This document shows, piece by piece, positions 16,928 to 25,835 of a DNA stretch of 64,000 nt. The stretch comes from Parvularcula sp038749595 (GTDB lineage Bacteria > Pseudomonadota > Alphaproteobacteria > Caulobacterales > Parvularculaceae). A program made the position numbers and the translations under genes. Location of the stretch: the NCBI GenBank assembly GCA_038749595.1, contig JBCDHW010000008.1:1-64000 (forward strand). Reading direction: 5' to 3'. The notes under the pieces were generated by a model that did not search any database, had not been told where the DNA came from, and worked only from the letters and a program-made list of their open reading frames with translations. Each line of letters starts with the position of its first letter. Within the stretch, counting starts at the first letter, position 1.

Positions 16928-18283
16928 TTAGGCGAGGACCGGGAAAGCCACCGTTGAGCCCAAGACCAACACCAGAACCGTCACCACACTGACGGCGAAG
17001 TTCTGACGACGTTTTTTGACCGCTTCTTCGGGCTTCGAAAATGCAAACAGCGCGATCGGGATCATCACAACATTGGTGACGCTGACGAACAGCAAGAATC
17101 CGCCGCCGGGAAGAGCTTCACCCAGGGCCAGCGACTGTCCCGATAGCGCCTGCGCCAAGACCGGCAGGCCCACCGCCAGGTCGATCGAGACCACGATCCC
17201 GATGAACGCTTTTGCGGCGTCCTCGGCGGTGTCGATGACCGCTTTGGTCAGGCCGTTCGCCGATTGCCGGATCAACGCAAAGCCATACTCCCGCCCGGCG
17301 ATCAGCCCCAGGAACACCCAGGTGGTGGACATCGGAATGTCGGAGAGTTCTTTGAAGAAGAACAACAGCGATGCGTAAATAAAGTCGATGATCGTCGCCG
17401 ACCGGATATCGACCACGTTGGTTTTCGTCTTCAGAATGCGCTGCACCGGTCCGCCGGAATTGGCGAATGTCAGTGCCAGGAACACCAAGATCACCGCCAT
17501 GGCTGAGAAGCCTTGTGTCGCGGAAAGGTCACGCGGCAGGAAGACAAAGATGTTGGCGAAGTCCTGGACCAGCCAAACCGCCCAGAGATACCCGGTCGTC
17601 GCCCACTGGGTGACCACCCAGTAGAGCGCCCGTCCGCGGGTCCGCGCAAGGACGCTGGCAATCGTCTCCACCGCAAGAGCGATGCCGATCCCCGTCCACA
17701 TCACCGCTTCGGTCTCAATCGTCCCGAACAGATAGAACTGCGCCGCAAAGAACGCCGTCCCGACGCCGCCGATCAATCCAAAGGGCACAGAACTCTCAAG
17801 CGACGACCGCTCAAACCACCTCTCGAGCGACCGGCCAATCACGAGCCAAACGCCAAGACCAATGGCAAAGGCCAGCGCATAACCGATCAGCGATTTTGTG
17901 ATCATCGAGCCCAGGCCTGCTACCGTGGCGAAGATCGTCAGGACCATGAACGATGTCGAGACGGGGATCCCCATCCGCGTGATGAACACCAGCATCAGCG
18001 GCGGCAGCGTGTGGTACCAGCGGATGTCGATAGGCGGGTACTTCGCCGTGTTCCCCAACCGGCCGTAGGACGGGTCGCCGCCATTGACGATCCATCCGTA
18101 GACGAAGGTGGCCACCAAGATCCCACCGGCAAACGCGAACAGCACCGGCCAAGAGCGCTCGCGGTTGGAATTGATGAACGTGCCGAGGGTCTGCAGCGCG
18201 TCGTTACCAACCACGGCATAGGCCGCGAAGGCAAAACCGATCAGTGCCCAAAATTCGAGGCCGAAAATACTGAAGCTTTGCAT
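16928..18283 (-). CDS. PiT-like inorganic ion permease
   Basis: This 451-residue polytopic membrane protein has about 10-12 hydrophobic helices. Two half-repeats typical of the phosphate transporter (PiT) fold can be seen: an N-terminal GNDALQTLGTF matches the G.ND..N..G pattern, and IPVSTSFMVL and IPMSTTWVFLG are the two P[VM]ST signatures. Both are divergent (PiT normally has PVSTTH), so the substrate may not be phosphate. The start is ATG 18283; the upstream extension is basic and overlaps the Smr gene. No PhoU-like partner is adjacent. It follows the Smr gene by 13 bp on the same strand and may be co-transcribed with it. Confidence 0.7.
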   Translation of the reverse strand: MQSFSIFGLEFWALIGFAFAAYAVVGNDALQTLGTFINSNRERSWPVLFAFAGGILVATFVYGWIVNGGDPSYGRLGNTAKYPPIDIRWYHTLPPLMLVFITRMGIPVSTSFMVLTIFATVAGLGSMITKSLIGYALAFAIGLGVWLVIGRSLERWFERSSLESSVPFGLIGGVGTAFFAAQFYLFGTIETEAVMWTGIGIALAVETIASVLARTRGRALYWVVTQWATTGYLWAVWLVQDFANIFVFLPRDLSATQGFSAMAVILVFLALTFANSGGPVQRILKTKTNVVDIRSATIIDFIYASLLFFFKELSDIPMSTTWVFLGLIAGREYGFALIRQSANGLTKAVIDTAEDAAKAFIGIVVSIDLAVGLPVLAQALSGQSLALGEALPGGGFLLFVSVTNVVMIPIALFAFSKPEEAVKKRRQNFAVSVVTVLVLVLGSTVAFPVLA

Positions 18284-18296
18284 GGCTCCATCGTTC

Positions 18297-18911
18297 CTAA
18301 GACGCCTTGGCCCCGCGCTTAGAGCGCGCCTGCGACGCTTTTGTGACACGCGCGGTCTTGGCTGCCGCTGCGGGCTTTTTCGCCTTCAGAAAGACGTAAA
18401 ACGCGCCGCTGCCGCCATGCCGCTGATGCGCTGTCCGGACGGAAGCGACGTCCTTGCCGAACAGCCCCGCATCGATCGATTGCAGGAACCGCTTGCGCAA
18501 AATCCCGCGCCCATGCTCGCTTTCCTTCGAGCCCTTGCCCGTGATCACCAGCAGCACCCGATGTCCCCGCACCGCAGCGCGGCTGATGAAAGCGGCGGTG
18601 GCGCGGTCAGCTTCCTCCTGCCGCATCCCGTGCAGGTCGAGGACGCCATCAATCGCCAGCTTCCCCCGCGCCACTTGCCGTTGCCGCCGCGGATCCCCCG
18701 CCTCAAACGGCGACCGTGCGGGCACCGTCGGCACGGGATCAAGCCGCCGCTGGTCACTCGACAGCGGCGCAGGAAGCGCTTGGTCCGCCTGCCGCAACGC
18801 CTGCGCCATGTCCGGCACTTTGCGCTCCGGCAAAGGCACCACAGTGCGCACCACCTGGTTCCACAGGGCCTTTTCAGGCCCCGACAGTTCGTGGGAAGAC
18901 CGTTTTTTCAT
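18297..18911 (-). CDS. Smr domain protein
   Basis: The 204-residue protein has an unstructured N-terminus and an Smr (MutS2 C-terminal-like) nuclease domain from about 95 to 180. DLHGM is the LDLHG motif, VITGKGSK is the central T/SGKG loop, and HQRHGGSGAFYVFLK is the C-terminal GGSGA..V motif. A Lys/Ala-rich tail follows. Small stand-alone Smr proteins are nucleic-acid binding or nicking enzymes. Its ATG overlaps the mltA stop (18908-18911), a coupling seen in many alphaproteobacteria. Confidence 0.93.
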   Translation of the reverse strand: MKKRSSHELSGPEKALWNQVVRTVVPLPERKVPDMAQALRQADQALPAPLSSDQRRLDPVPTVPARSPFEAGDPRRQRQVARGKLAIDGVLDLHGMRQEEADRATAAFISRAAVRGHRVLLVITGKGSKESEHGRGILRKRFLQSIDAGLFGKDVASVRTAHQRHGGSGAFYVFLKAKKPAAAAKTARVTKASQARSKRGAKAS

Positions 18912-20038
18912 GACCGCGTCTGCGTCAGCCGTTCAGCCGCTGCCCTTGGCAACAAAACCATGACCTGCACGTCCGCTTTCAAACGACCGGCAATAGCACC
19001 GGCGTCATCTCCCCGCCCGGTGAAGAGGTCGATACGGTCGGCACCTTTTATCGCCCCTCCCGTATCTTGTGCTACATACAGTCCACGGAGGGTGTTTTCG
19101 TCTGTCTCTCCTTGCATCCAAACGGGCGCACCAAGCGGGATCCAGAGGGGATCAACAGCCACCGAGATGTCGGCAGTTAGCGGGATGCCGGTCGTTCCAA
19201 CGGGGCCTTCCCCATCGCGCGCGGGTCCGCGGTCGGTGAAGAAGACATAGGAAGGGTTGGTCTGGCGCACACGGACGGCTTCTTCCTCCGGCGCATCGTT
19301 GAGCCACGCGCGTATGGACTGCATCGTGATCTCTTCCAGCGGGATGTGCCCCTCTTGGACGAGCGTTTTGCCGATCGCGTGATAGAGGTGCCCGTTCTGC
19401 GCGGCGTAGCCGATACGCCGCTCCTCGTCGTCGATGCGTAGAACGCCGGAACCTTGGATCTGGAGGAAGAACAGATCGTCAGGGTCCATCCAAGCCAAGA
19501 CCTGATCGCTGTCGGGCGTGTTTGCTTCGAGCCGCTTTCGATCTGCATAAGGAACAAGGCGACCATTGACGACGCGGCCCGCGATCCGTTTCCCGGCGAG
19601 GTCATCGCGAAACGCGCCGAGATTGACCATAACCAAGTCATCAGGCCGGGCGAGGACCGGGGCACTATGCTCCGGTGACGGCGACGCCGACGCATCGAAG
19701 ACGGGTTCAAAATATCCCGTCACCAAAGCGGCGCCATCGTTCATCTGTACGGGGAGGAAATGTGTCGTCAGCCAAGCCGAAGCCTCGTCGTCAGTCGCGA
19801 TACCTTCCGCGGCGGCGCAGGCATCGCTCCAGTCTGAAGGCTCGGCAATGGGGCTCGCGGTTTTGGTTACCCAGGGGCAGGTGGCACGAAAGGCGGGGAG
19901 GGCGGCCAAGATGTCCGGCCCCGACAAGGCACTTAGGAGAGCGCGGTCGCCCAGGATAAACCGCGGCGTGTCGGCCGTTTCGCGCGCGGTGCAGGCAGCA
20001 AGCAGCACCATCGCGAGGATCGCCAAGCGTTGGTGCAC
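18908..20038 (-). CDS. mltA: Membrane-bound lytic murein transglycosylase A
   Basis: The 376-residue lipoprotein carries the lipobox LLAAC at about residue 16. The MltA barrel domain follows (TGYFEPVFDAS, FFLQIQGSG), then a 3D domain near the C-terminus where VAQDTGGAIKGADRIDLFTG holds the catalytic-type Asp. It cleaves peptidoglycan glycan strands with formation of 1,6-anhydroMurNAc, anchored to the outer membrane. It lies between timA upstream and Smr downstream, an order conserved in alphaproteobacteria. Confidence 0.95.
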   Translation of the reverse strand: MHQRLAILAMVLLAACTARETADTPRFILGDRALLSALSGPDILAALPAFRATCPWVTKTASPIAEPSDWSDACAAAEGIATDDEASAWLTTHFLPVQMNDGAALVTGYFEPVFDASASPSPEHSAPVLARPDDLVMVNLGAFRDDLAGKRIAGRVVNGRLVPYADRKRLEANTPDSDQVLAWMDPDDLFFLQIQGSGVLRIDDEERRIGYAAQNGHLYHAIGKTLVQEGHIPLEEITMQSIRAWLNDAPEEEAVRVRQTNPSYVFFTDRGPARDGEGPVGTTGIPLTADISVAVDPLWIPLGAPVWMQGETDENTLRGLYVAQDTGGAIKGADRIDLFTGRGDDAGAIAGRLKADVQVMVLLPRAAAERLTQTRS

Positions 20039-20065
20039 TGAAGAAACCTTTCGTTGCGCTGTGGG

Positions 20066-20710
20066 TTACGCGTCGGAACCGTGGGTCGCGACCAGAGTCC
20101 AGTTCGGATCGTTCGATTTGGCAGGCCGGGTAAAGGCCCAGCAATCGACGACGGTGATCACCGCTTCCTCGTTGCCCTCGATCGTCTGGCCCGAGCCATC
20201 TTTGACCACGCGGACCTGTTCTGAGGTAAACTCGAGTTCCACGCGCAGGGTGTTGCCGTCTTTTTCCGACCGTTTCACCTTGGGTGTCTGGACGCCGACA
20301 AAGGTCAGGCGCATCTCATGTCCCTGACCCGTGCGGGCGTCGATCGCGCTCTGGAAGCTGTCGAGCACATCGTCGGCAACGAACCGGCGAACGCTTGACA
20401 GGTCGCCGTCAGCATAGGCTTGGACGATCATCTCATAGGCGGATGCCGCGCCGTCCAAGAACTCGGAGGGACTGAAGCCGCGATAGTTTTCTGCGATCAC
20501 CTCGGCCCATTCGGGAAGCTTTTCCGTTTTCACGCTCGGCTCGATGTCCGCCGTCGCCCCCTCAGACGGCGCATCGCTCGCACCCACAGGCCGCAGCACC
20601 GGGCGCTCCCGCTCATCAGGCTCGTGGCCGCCGCGATTGCCAAGCTCGTTGAACAACCGGTAACTCAAAAACAAAGCCAAGCCGGCGAAGAATATCAGCG
20701 TCAGATCCAT
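20066..20710 (-). CDS. Tim44/TimA-family putative adaptor protein
   Basis: The 214-residue protein has an N-terminal TM anchor (about 3-18, LTLIFFAGLALFLSYRLF), then a linker. A Tim44-like C-terminal domain starts near residue 70 (FLDGAASAYEMIVQAYADGDL, RLTFVGVQTPKV, FTRPAKSNDPNW). The family is the bacterial relative of the mitochondrial import component Tim44; in alphaproteobacteria it is thought to act in the inner membrane or periplasm. It is first of the timA-mltA-smr run and divergent from fxsA. Confidence 0.92.
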   Translation of the reverse strand: MDLTLIFFAGLALFLSYRLFNELGNRGGHEPDERERPVLRPVGASDAPSEGATADIEPSVKTEKLPEWAEVIAENYRGFSPSEFLDGAASAYEMIVQAYADGDLSSVRRFVADDVLDSFQSAIDARTGQGHEMRLTFVGVQTPKVKRSEKDGNTLRVELEFTSEQVRVVKDGSGQTIEGNEEAVITVVDCWAFTRPAKSNDPNWTLVATHGSDA

Positions 20711-20906
20711 ATCGGTCCCATAGGGGCAACGTCGTTGAGGAAAGCCTAGCGTGCTCTCCCTTCATACACATATAACCACAGAGCGTTGTCGCCAGAGGTT
20801 CCGGCGACGCATGCCACGTTGATCGAAAGGTTGTGAAGACCAATAGGCCTTTCAACCGATCTTCGAAACCCAAACTTTGGTCCATCTGACCACCTGGTGC
20901 CCCATT

Positions 20907-21299
20907 ATGCCACTGTTGATCTTTGCCTTTCTCATCTTGATCCCGATTGCGGAGATTTTTCTCCTGATCGAAGGCGCCGGGGTGATCGGAACCATCCCTG
21001 TCATTCTTCTCACAATTGGCACCGCGGCTCTGGGCACTTTTTTGATCAAACGCCAGGGGCTTGCCGCCATGCAAACGGCGCAACTGGACATGAACGAGGG
21101 ACGCCCCCCGGTTCAGTCGGTGGTTGATGGCGTCGGGTTGCTCGTCGCTGCCCCGTTTTTAATGACGCCAGGTTTCATCACCGACGGCGTCGGATTTCTG
21201 CTTCTGATCCCAGGAATCCGCCATGCCGCGGCGCGGGCGATTTTGAAGAAGATCAAATCGATGCAGGCCGACGGCAAGGTGACGATAATCCGGCCGTGA
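20907..21299 (+). CDS. fxsA: FxsA family membrane protein
   Basis: The 130-residue protein has 3-4 TM helices. The family pattern is clear: LLIFAFLILIPIAEIFLLI at the N-terminus, LGTFLIKRQGL after the second helix, and FLMTPGFITDGVGFLLLIPG. FxsA is an inner-membrane protein that, in E. coli, relieves F-plasmid exclusion of phage T7; its normal job is unclear. I chose ATG 20907 over 20877 because the family begins right at the first helix. It is followed by secB on the same strand. Confidence 0.92.
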   Translation: MPLLIFAFLILIPIAEIFLLIEGAGVIGTIPVILLTIGTAALGTFLIKRQGLAAMQTAQLDMNEGRPPVQSVVDGVGLLVAAPFLMTPGFITDGVGFLLLIPGIRHAAARAILKKIKSMQADGKVTIIRP

Positions 21300-21378
21300 C
21301 GCCAGTTCAGCGCCTTGCGAGCGCGGCCCAGGGCGTGTAGCGCGCGATCTCATTTTCGTTACTCCACCAGGAGCATCC

Positions 21379-21873
21379 ATGTCCGATACCCCCCAGCAGC
21401 CCGCCGCGCCCGAAGGCGTCCCGATGATGCGCCTGCTCACGCAATACCTCAAAGACCTCTCGTTCGAGAACCCTGCCGCGCCGCAATCGCTCGGCGCCGG
21501 TCAAGACAATCCGAAGATGGAGGTCACCGTCGACGTCAACGCCCGTGCCGTCGCGGAAGCCCGCTTTGAAGTTGAGTTAAGCTGCTCGGCAACGGCCAAA
21601 CGCAACAACCAGGTCGTCTACGTCTGCGAGGTTAATTACGCAGGCCTTTTGCACATCGAAAACGTGCCGCAGGACCGCATGGAGCCGCTCCTTTTGGTCG
21701 ACGCGCCGCATCTGCTGTTCCCGTTTGTCCGCCAGATCGTGGCCCAGTCGGTCCGCGATGGCGGCTTCCCGCCGTTGCTGCTCGAGCCTTTGGATTTCGT
21801 CTCGATGTACCAGCACCAAAAGGCGCAACAGGCCCAACAAGCCCAGGGCGCTGCACCGGCTGAGTTGAGCTAG
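21379..21873 (+). CDS. secB: Protein-export chaperone SecB
   Basis: The 164-residue protein is of normal size for this homotetrameric chaperone, which keeps preproteins unfolded and hands them to SecA. Conserved parts are YLKDLSFENP near the N-terminus, VCEVNYAGLLHIEN, LLFPFVRQIVAQSVRDGGFPPLLLEPLDF and a Gln/Ala-rich tail. CCAGGAG lies upstream of the ATG. It ends 27 bases before a strong bidirectional terminator. Confidence 0.97.
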   Translation: MSDTPQQPAAPEGVPMMRLLTQYLKDLSFENPAAPQSLGAGQDNPKMEVTVDVNARAVAEARFEVELSCSATAKRNNQVVYVCEVNYAGLLHIENVPQDRMEPLLLVDAPHLLFPFVRQIVAQSVRDGGFPPLLLEPLDFVSMYQHQKAQQAQQAQGAAPAELS

Positions 21874-21900
21874 CGGCTCGTTACATCGGCAACCCTATAA

Positions 21901-21936
21901 AAAAGCCCCGTACGGATTATTGTACGGGGCTTTTTT
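21901..21936. terminator. Bidirectional terminator between secB and the tyrosine-kinase-like gene
   Basis: AAAAGCCCCGTAC-ggattatt-GTACGGGGCTTTTTT is a 9-bp GC-rich stem flanked by an A-run and a T-run, so it works for both secB (plus) and the convergent gene at 21955 (minus). Confidence 0.95.
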
Positions 21937-21954
21937 GATGCTATGATCGGCGCC

Positions 21955-22848
21955 TTAGTCCTCGAACGGAATATCTTTCACATCGCGGCTCTTGTTAAGG
22001 ATCGCACAGAGAAGTTTCTCCCGGGGAATAATCCGGGCCGCTTCTTCGGCTTCCTTGAACCCGGTCTCGCCCGAGGCTGTAACCAAAACCACGCCGTCCA
22101 GTTGCGGCATGATCGTCATCACGTCGTCCGAGCCGAGAACGGGAGGAAGATTACAGATTACCACCGTCTCCGGGGCCACATTTTTGAAGACGTCCAGACC
22201 TTGCTTCAAACGGCCTGAGGCCAAGAGCTCCGCCGATTGCGATGTTCCGCGGTCGGACAAGAAGAGAAGCAGGTTGGTATCCTCAACCCGGCTCAGATAG
22301 TCTTCGGACCGGCCTTCGCCGCGGAAAAATCCGATGCCGGAGCGAAAGTCCCGGGCGTCGAGATAACCCGCGAGCAGCGGGCGCTGCAGGTTGAGGTCAG
22401 CCAAGACGACCGTTTGCTCCGTACGCCGCGCACAGGCCCGGGCGAGGTGGATCGATGAGACGGTCTTGCCGTTCCGAGCGCTCGGCGAGGTGATGCCAAT
22501 CACCTGTCCGCCCCGGTCTTTGATGGCTTGCAGCACTTGGGTCCGAACAATGCGGAAGGCCGCATCAAAGGCCGTACGCTGATCAGGGCCGATGCCGAAG
22601 CGCTCTTCAAAGCGGGCGAAGTCGGCGTCGCTCGGCGCAAACTGTCCGAGCTCGCCGCTGTGGAAATCCCGTGACCGGCGCCGTTCACCGCCGGTGCGCG
22701 GCGGAACCTCTTGCACCGGAGGAATGTCCGCAGCCGGAGCTTCGCGGCGTGCCTGGGCGCCCTCGCGGACTTCGGCGGGTTTCGCATCGACCGTCACCTT
22801 GGCGAGGGCGCGCTCGAGCGGGCTGTTCAGGGCCTCGTTCTCACTCAT
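21955..22848 (-). CDS. CpsD/CapB-type BY-kinase-like ATPase with altered Walker motifs
   Basis: The protein has 297 residues. A Pro/Arg-rich N-terminus of about 95 residues precedes a ParA/MinD-like ATPase domain. The Walker A segment SPSARNGKTVSS keeps GKT but has Pro where A/G is usual. The Walker A' segment VVLADLNLQRP has D.N in place of the usual D.D. No tyrosine cluster is seen at the C-terminus (ends DIPFED), which active bacterial tyrosine kinases normally have. It is probably the cytoplasmic partner of the Wzz-type protein upstream, which it follows by 48 bp, controlling exopolysaccharide export. Whether it is still a kinase is doubtful. Confidence 0.85.
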   Translation of the reverse strand: MSENEALNSPLERALAKVTVDAKPAEVREGAQARREAPAADIPPVQEVPPRTGGERRRSRDFHSGELGQFAPSDADFARFEERFGIGPDQRTAFDAAFRIVRTQVLQAIKDRGGQVIGITSPSARNGKTVSSIHLARACARRTEQTVVLADLNLQRPLLAGYLDARDFRSGIGFFRGEGRSEDYLSRVEDTNLLLFLSDRGTSQSAELLASGRLKQGLDVFKNVAPETVVICNLPPVLGSDDVMTIMPQLDGVVLVTASGETGFKEAEEAARIIPREKLLCAILNKSRDVKDIPFED

Positions 22849-22896
22849 GGTTCAACTCTTTCAGCAAGGTGGTGGGGATTGTTATCAGAGCACGGA

Positions 22897-24534
22897 TCAT
22901 CGGATCAGCACCACATAACCAACGGCTGCGAGGACTAATGTCAGTGCACCGGACAAGATCAAGAGACCGACCAGCACATTCCGGCGGAACTTGCGCTCCT
23001 CGACGTCGACAATTTCAGGAACCTCGATGACCGGCAGGCCAGGGACCACTTGCGCAAGCTGGCGCTTGCTATCGATCCGCGGTGACAAGAACACTGGGGC
23101 AATCCCGAAGGCTCCGGCCAAGCCGCCTGCGAGTGCGGTCAGCAAAAGCGCAGCGCGCGGCTTATCAGGCGAGGTCGCGACGTCTGGCAGAACCGGCGGA
23201 TCAAGGATCAGCACACGTTCGGCTTTTTGTTGCTCTTCGAGAGCCTCAGTCCGCTCGGCCGTTGCCCGTTGGGCCTGGGTGCGGTTGAGCTGGCCCATCA
23301 GGCGTTCTTGCTCCGCTGTCAAAGAGGTCAGCCGTGCAGTGATCGCCGGGGTTTGCTCAAGCCGCGCCTCTGCGGTCGCGAGGTCTTGGCGCAGCTGCAC
23401 GAGACGTTCTCCGTACCCCGCAATCCGGGTCTGCAGAGCCTGTTCCCGTGCACGGAATTGCAGTTCCGGTAAGCTCGCCTCGGCGCCGATTTGGTCGACT
23501 TTAGCGATCCGCTCTTGCAGGTCGTTGCGGCGGATACGGAGCTCACGGGCCTCGCCAGCTTTCAATTGGGCTGTGTCCAAACGATTGGAGATGGCCGCGA
23601 TTGTTTTGGTTGCCCGGTCGATGAAGGCTTCCGGCTCAAGGCGCTCTTCGAGCACCAGGAGTTCTTCTTCGAGAACGATCATATCGGGGTGGTTGCTCGT
23701 GTACCGACGGGACAGCGCTTCATACTGGCGACGCGTATCGCGCAGCTCCCGCTGCTCCTCGTCCGAGCGCTCACTCGCGTCAATGATCAGAGGCTGCTGC
23801 ATACGGAGCAGGTCAAGCTCTTGGGCGCCCGTTTCGATCCGTTGCTCGGTGGTCTCGATCTGCTCGTTCAGGCGACGGATCGTCTCCTGGTTGAAGGAGA
23901 TCGTCTCAGGGTTCACCCCCGGGTTTTGGCGCCGGATGTTGGCGATCTGGTTCTGCACGTCGGTGATTAGGCGGCGCAGATCACGCTCCTGGTCGCGCAT
24001 GAACGATGCGGTGTCCTCCGCTGCTTCAATCCGTGCTTCGACGTTTTGCGAGAGAAAGTCCGTGACCAGTTGGTTGGCCACGCGGAAAGCTGTTTGAGGA
24101 TCCTCGTGGACGAAGCCGATTTCAAAAGTAATCGTGCTGGGCTCGTCACGGCGACGCTGGCGGGCGTTGCTGACCCGGTTGATGCTGATCTTGATGTCAT
24201 CGCGGACGCGGTTGACGCGCTCGGAGAAGGGCAGGTCGCTATCGCGGTCGATCAGGTCGAACCGGTCGGAAAGCTCGATAATGTTTTCGCGCGAGCGCAC
24301 CGTCGCTTTGATCGTCTCCAGCCGGTCTTCCGCGTAGGCACGGATAGCGGAAGGCACCAGATCCTCAGAAATCTGTTGGTTTTCAACGATCAACAGCGCC
24401 TTCGAGTGGTACCTTGCCGGCACCAGGCCAAGAACGACCAGCGAGACCGTCAGGATGACCATAAACGGGATAAAGACCCAGAAGAAGCGGCGGTAGCCAA
24501 TCTTCAGAAGGTCGGTGATGTCGTAACGCTCCAT
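22897..24534 (-). CDS. Wzz/GumC-type polysaccharide chain-length and export protein
   Basis: The 545-residue inner-membrane protein has TM helices at about 16-38 and 520-543. Between them are a Wzz-type N-terminal domain and a very long periplasmic coiled coil (about 170-430, rich in E/R/Q). It belongs to the polysaccharide co-polymerase / GumC family, which sets chain length and bridges to the outer-membrane export channel. No cytoplasmic kinase domain is fused; that role is left to the downstream gene. No glycosyltransferases or Wza/Wzx/Wzy genes are nearby, so the rest of the locus is elsewhere. Confidence 0.9.
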   Translation of the reverse strand: MERYDITDLLKIGYRRFFWVFIPFMVILTVSLVVLGLVPARYHSKALLIVENQQISEDLVPSAIRAYAEDRLETIKATVRSRENIIELSDRFDLIDRDSDLPFSERVNRVRDDIKISINRVSNARQRRRDEPSTITFEIGFVHEDPQTAFRVANQLVTDFLSQNVEARIEAAEDTASFMRDQERDLRRLITDVQNQIANIRRQNPGVNPETISFNQETIRRLNEQIETTEQRIETGAQELDLLRMQQPLIIDASERSDEEQRELRDTRRQYEALSRRYTSNHPDMIVLEEELLVLEERLEPEAFIDRATKTIAAISNRLDTAQLKAGEARELRIRRNDLQERIAKVDQIGAEASLPELQFRAREQALQTRIAGYGERLVQLRQDLATAEARLEQTPAITARLTSLTAEQERLMGQLNRTQAQRATAERTEALEEQQKAERVLILDPPVLPDVATSPDKPRAALLLTALAGGLAGAFGIAPVFLSPRIDSKRQLAQVVPGLPVIEVPEIVDVEERKFRRNVLVGLLILSGALTLVLAAVGYVVLIR

Positions 24535-24796
24535 GCGAACCTCTAACCCCTACTCCGCGCAGCGTGGTGCTGCGTCCTGCGTTTCTGTGGCAAGCAATCC
24601 TCGTGCCGCCGTCTCTAATGTTGCCCAGAACCCCAGTGTCCTCCTGACCGATCAGGACATTTTCGTCCACCGCTATATTGCGATGCACCAAGAACGCGGT
24701 TCCCTCTCTTCGCGAATTTGGGACACTTCTATTCCCATTAAGTTGCAAATTCGCTCTCTGGTCCAGGGGCGAACGCACTTCTGGGTTGTTTCAGAC
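24535..24796. other. Intergenic region upstream of the chain-length gene
   Basis: It lies between the start of the Wzz-type gene and the terminator of the GIN-domain gene and must carry the promoter for the polysaccharide pair. I see no clear gene or repeat. It is somewhat poorer in GC near 24720-24760 (around TTAAGTTGCAAATTC), which could be promoter DNA, but no boxes can be assigned. Confidence 0.35.
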
Positions 24797-24832
24797 AAAA
24801 AAAGGCCGCGGCTCGCTCTCGAGAACCGCGGC
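24797..24832 (-). terminator. Intrinsic terminator of the GIN-domain gene
   Basis: On the minus strand GCCGCGG pairs with CCGCGGC across a 14-nt loop that can itself pair (TCTCGAGAGCGA), followed by seven T residues. It lies 33 bases past the stop at 24866. Confidence 0.9.
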
Positions 24833-24865
24833 GTCCAGTCTGGGGTAGTTCGTGAAATCAGGAGG

Positions 24866-25507
24866 TTACTTGGCGAACCTGACCCGGCCGCCGCTGGATT
24901 TATCGGTGGAGCGGTCGCCAGGGTTACCATGTACGACGATGCTTCCGCCCGACGATGCGTCTGCATCAACGCTGCTGCTGGCATGGACTTCGATGTCGGC
25001 ACCGCTTGAGACATCGGCGACGACATTGTCGCAGGCCAGATCCGAGGCCTCAACCGCGGCGCCCGATGAGGCCCGCACGCGGAGACTGCCGCACGAGCCC
25101 TCGGCCTCAAGCTCGGAGCCAGAACTGGCGGAGAGCCGTACGTCATCGCCGCTGATCCCCGAGACTTCGAGCTCGGCCCCGGCGGAGCTGCTTGCCGCTT
25201 CGATCGACGGCATGGTCACGGTGTATTGGTACCGGGCGCTGCGGCCTAGGTTGAACCGCGCGCCCTTGCTCTTTCTGCCAAGGATGAGGGTGTCACCGTC
25301 TTGCTCGACCCGCGCTTTATCAACATCCCCCGATGTCTCAAGCGTGATAGAATAGGCGCTGCCCACCTCGACAATCACTTCAACGCCCTGCGTTGCCTTG
25401 ATCGAGTCAAAGCCCGTGATGTCGTAAGTCTTTGTTTCCGCAAGCGCTGATGCACCAGCGATCGCGAAAGCTGCTGTTGAGGCGACCAAGGTCGTGATGA
25501 TGCGCAT
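24866..25507 (-). CDS. Secreted head-GIN domain (DUF2807-like) protein
   Basis: The 213-residue protein has a signal peptide (about 1-23, ending ASALA). A beta-helical GIN-type domain follows: an early strand pattern TYDITGFDSIKATQGVEVIV, then repeats of the ASSGA.VE.S type (SASSGSELEAEG, RASSGAAVEASD, VSSGADIEVHA, ASSGGSIVVHG). Such proteins are exported and are thought to be adhesive or envelope-associated; no enzyme function is known. GGGAGC precedes the ATG. It is a monocistronic unit with its own terminator. A second, larger GIN protein is at 62033. Confidence 0.88.
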   Translation of the reverse strand: MRIITTLVASTAAFAIAGASALAETKTYDITGFDSIKATQGVEVIVEVGSAYSITLETSGDVDKARVEQDGDTLILGRKSKGARFNLGRSARYQYTVTMPSIEAASSSAGAELEVSGISGDDVRLSASSGSELEAEGSCGSLRVRASSGAAVEASDLACDNVVADVSSGADIEVHASSSVDADASSGGSIVVHGNPGDRSTDKSSGGRVRFAK

Positions 25508-25835
25508 GCCAAGCTCCCTGAATTATTATAAAACGATAATGGGTACGGACCACGAGCCCCGCAACGCGGGCAAACATTGCCATACTGTCATGTTGCAGTG
25601 CGATCCAGAGAGCCACTGTAATTTCAGCGTCTTTTCCAGCAGCGCCCCTGTTTTACGCGGTGCGGCACAAGCATGTGCTTAGAAATCGGCCCCACGCGAA
25701 GTTTTGTTGCGCGCTCCGGTGCGATTTCGCGCGCTCCAACCGCTGACGCGCGCGTGTATTTCTGGCAAGGCGCGCCGACGAACGCTCTGGAGAGTATGTA
25801 TGGACGGGTTCACCAGACCAGGAGCAGACATTGCT
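25508..25835. other. Divergent region between GIN gene and BCKDH operon
   Basis: It is bounded by two divergent starts and holds the promoters of both. The first 150 bp beside the GIN gene are AT-richer (AATTATTATAAAACGATAATGGG). The BCKDH E1alpha frame is open through the second half (from 25704), with in-frame ATGs at 25704 and 25801, but these give an Arg-rich extension unlike the family. No Bkd-type regulator gene (Lrp/BkdR) is adjacent. Confidence 0.35.

Noticed and set aside
17513..18322. Plus-strand reading frame antisense to the PiT-like gene
   Set aside because: The permease has clear TM periodicity and signatures; the antisense product is low-complexity and Arg/Pro/His-rich.
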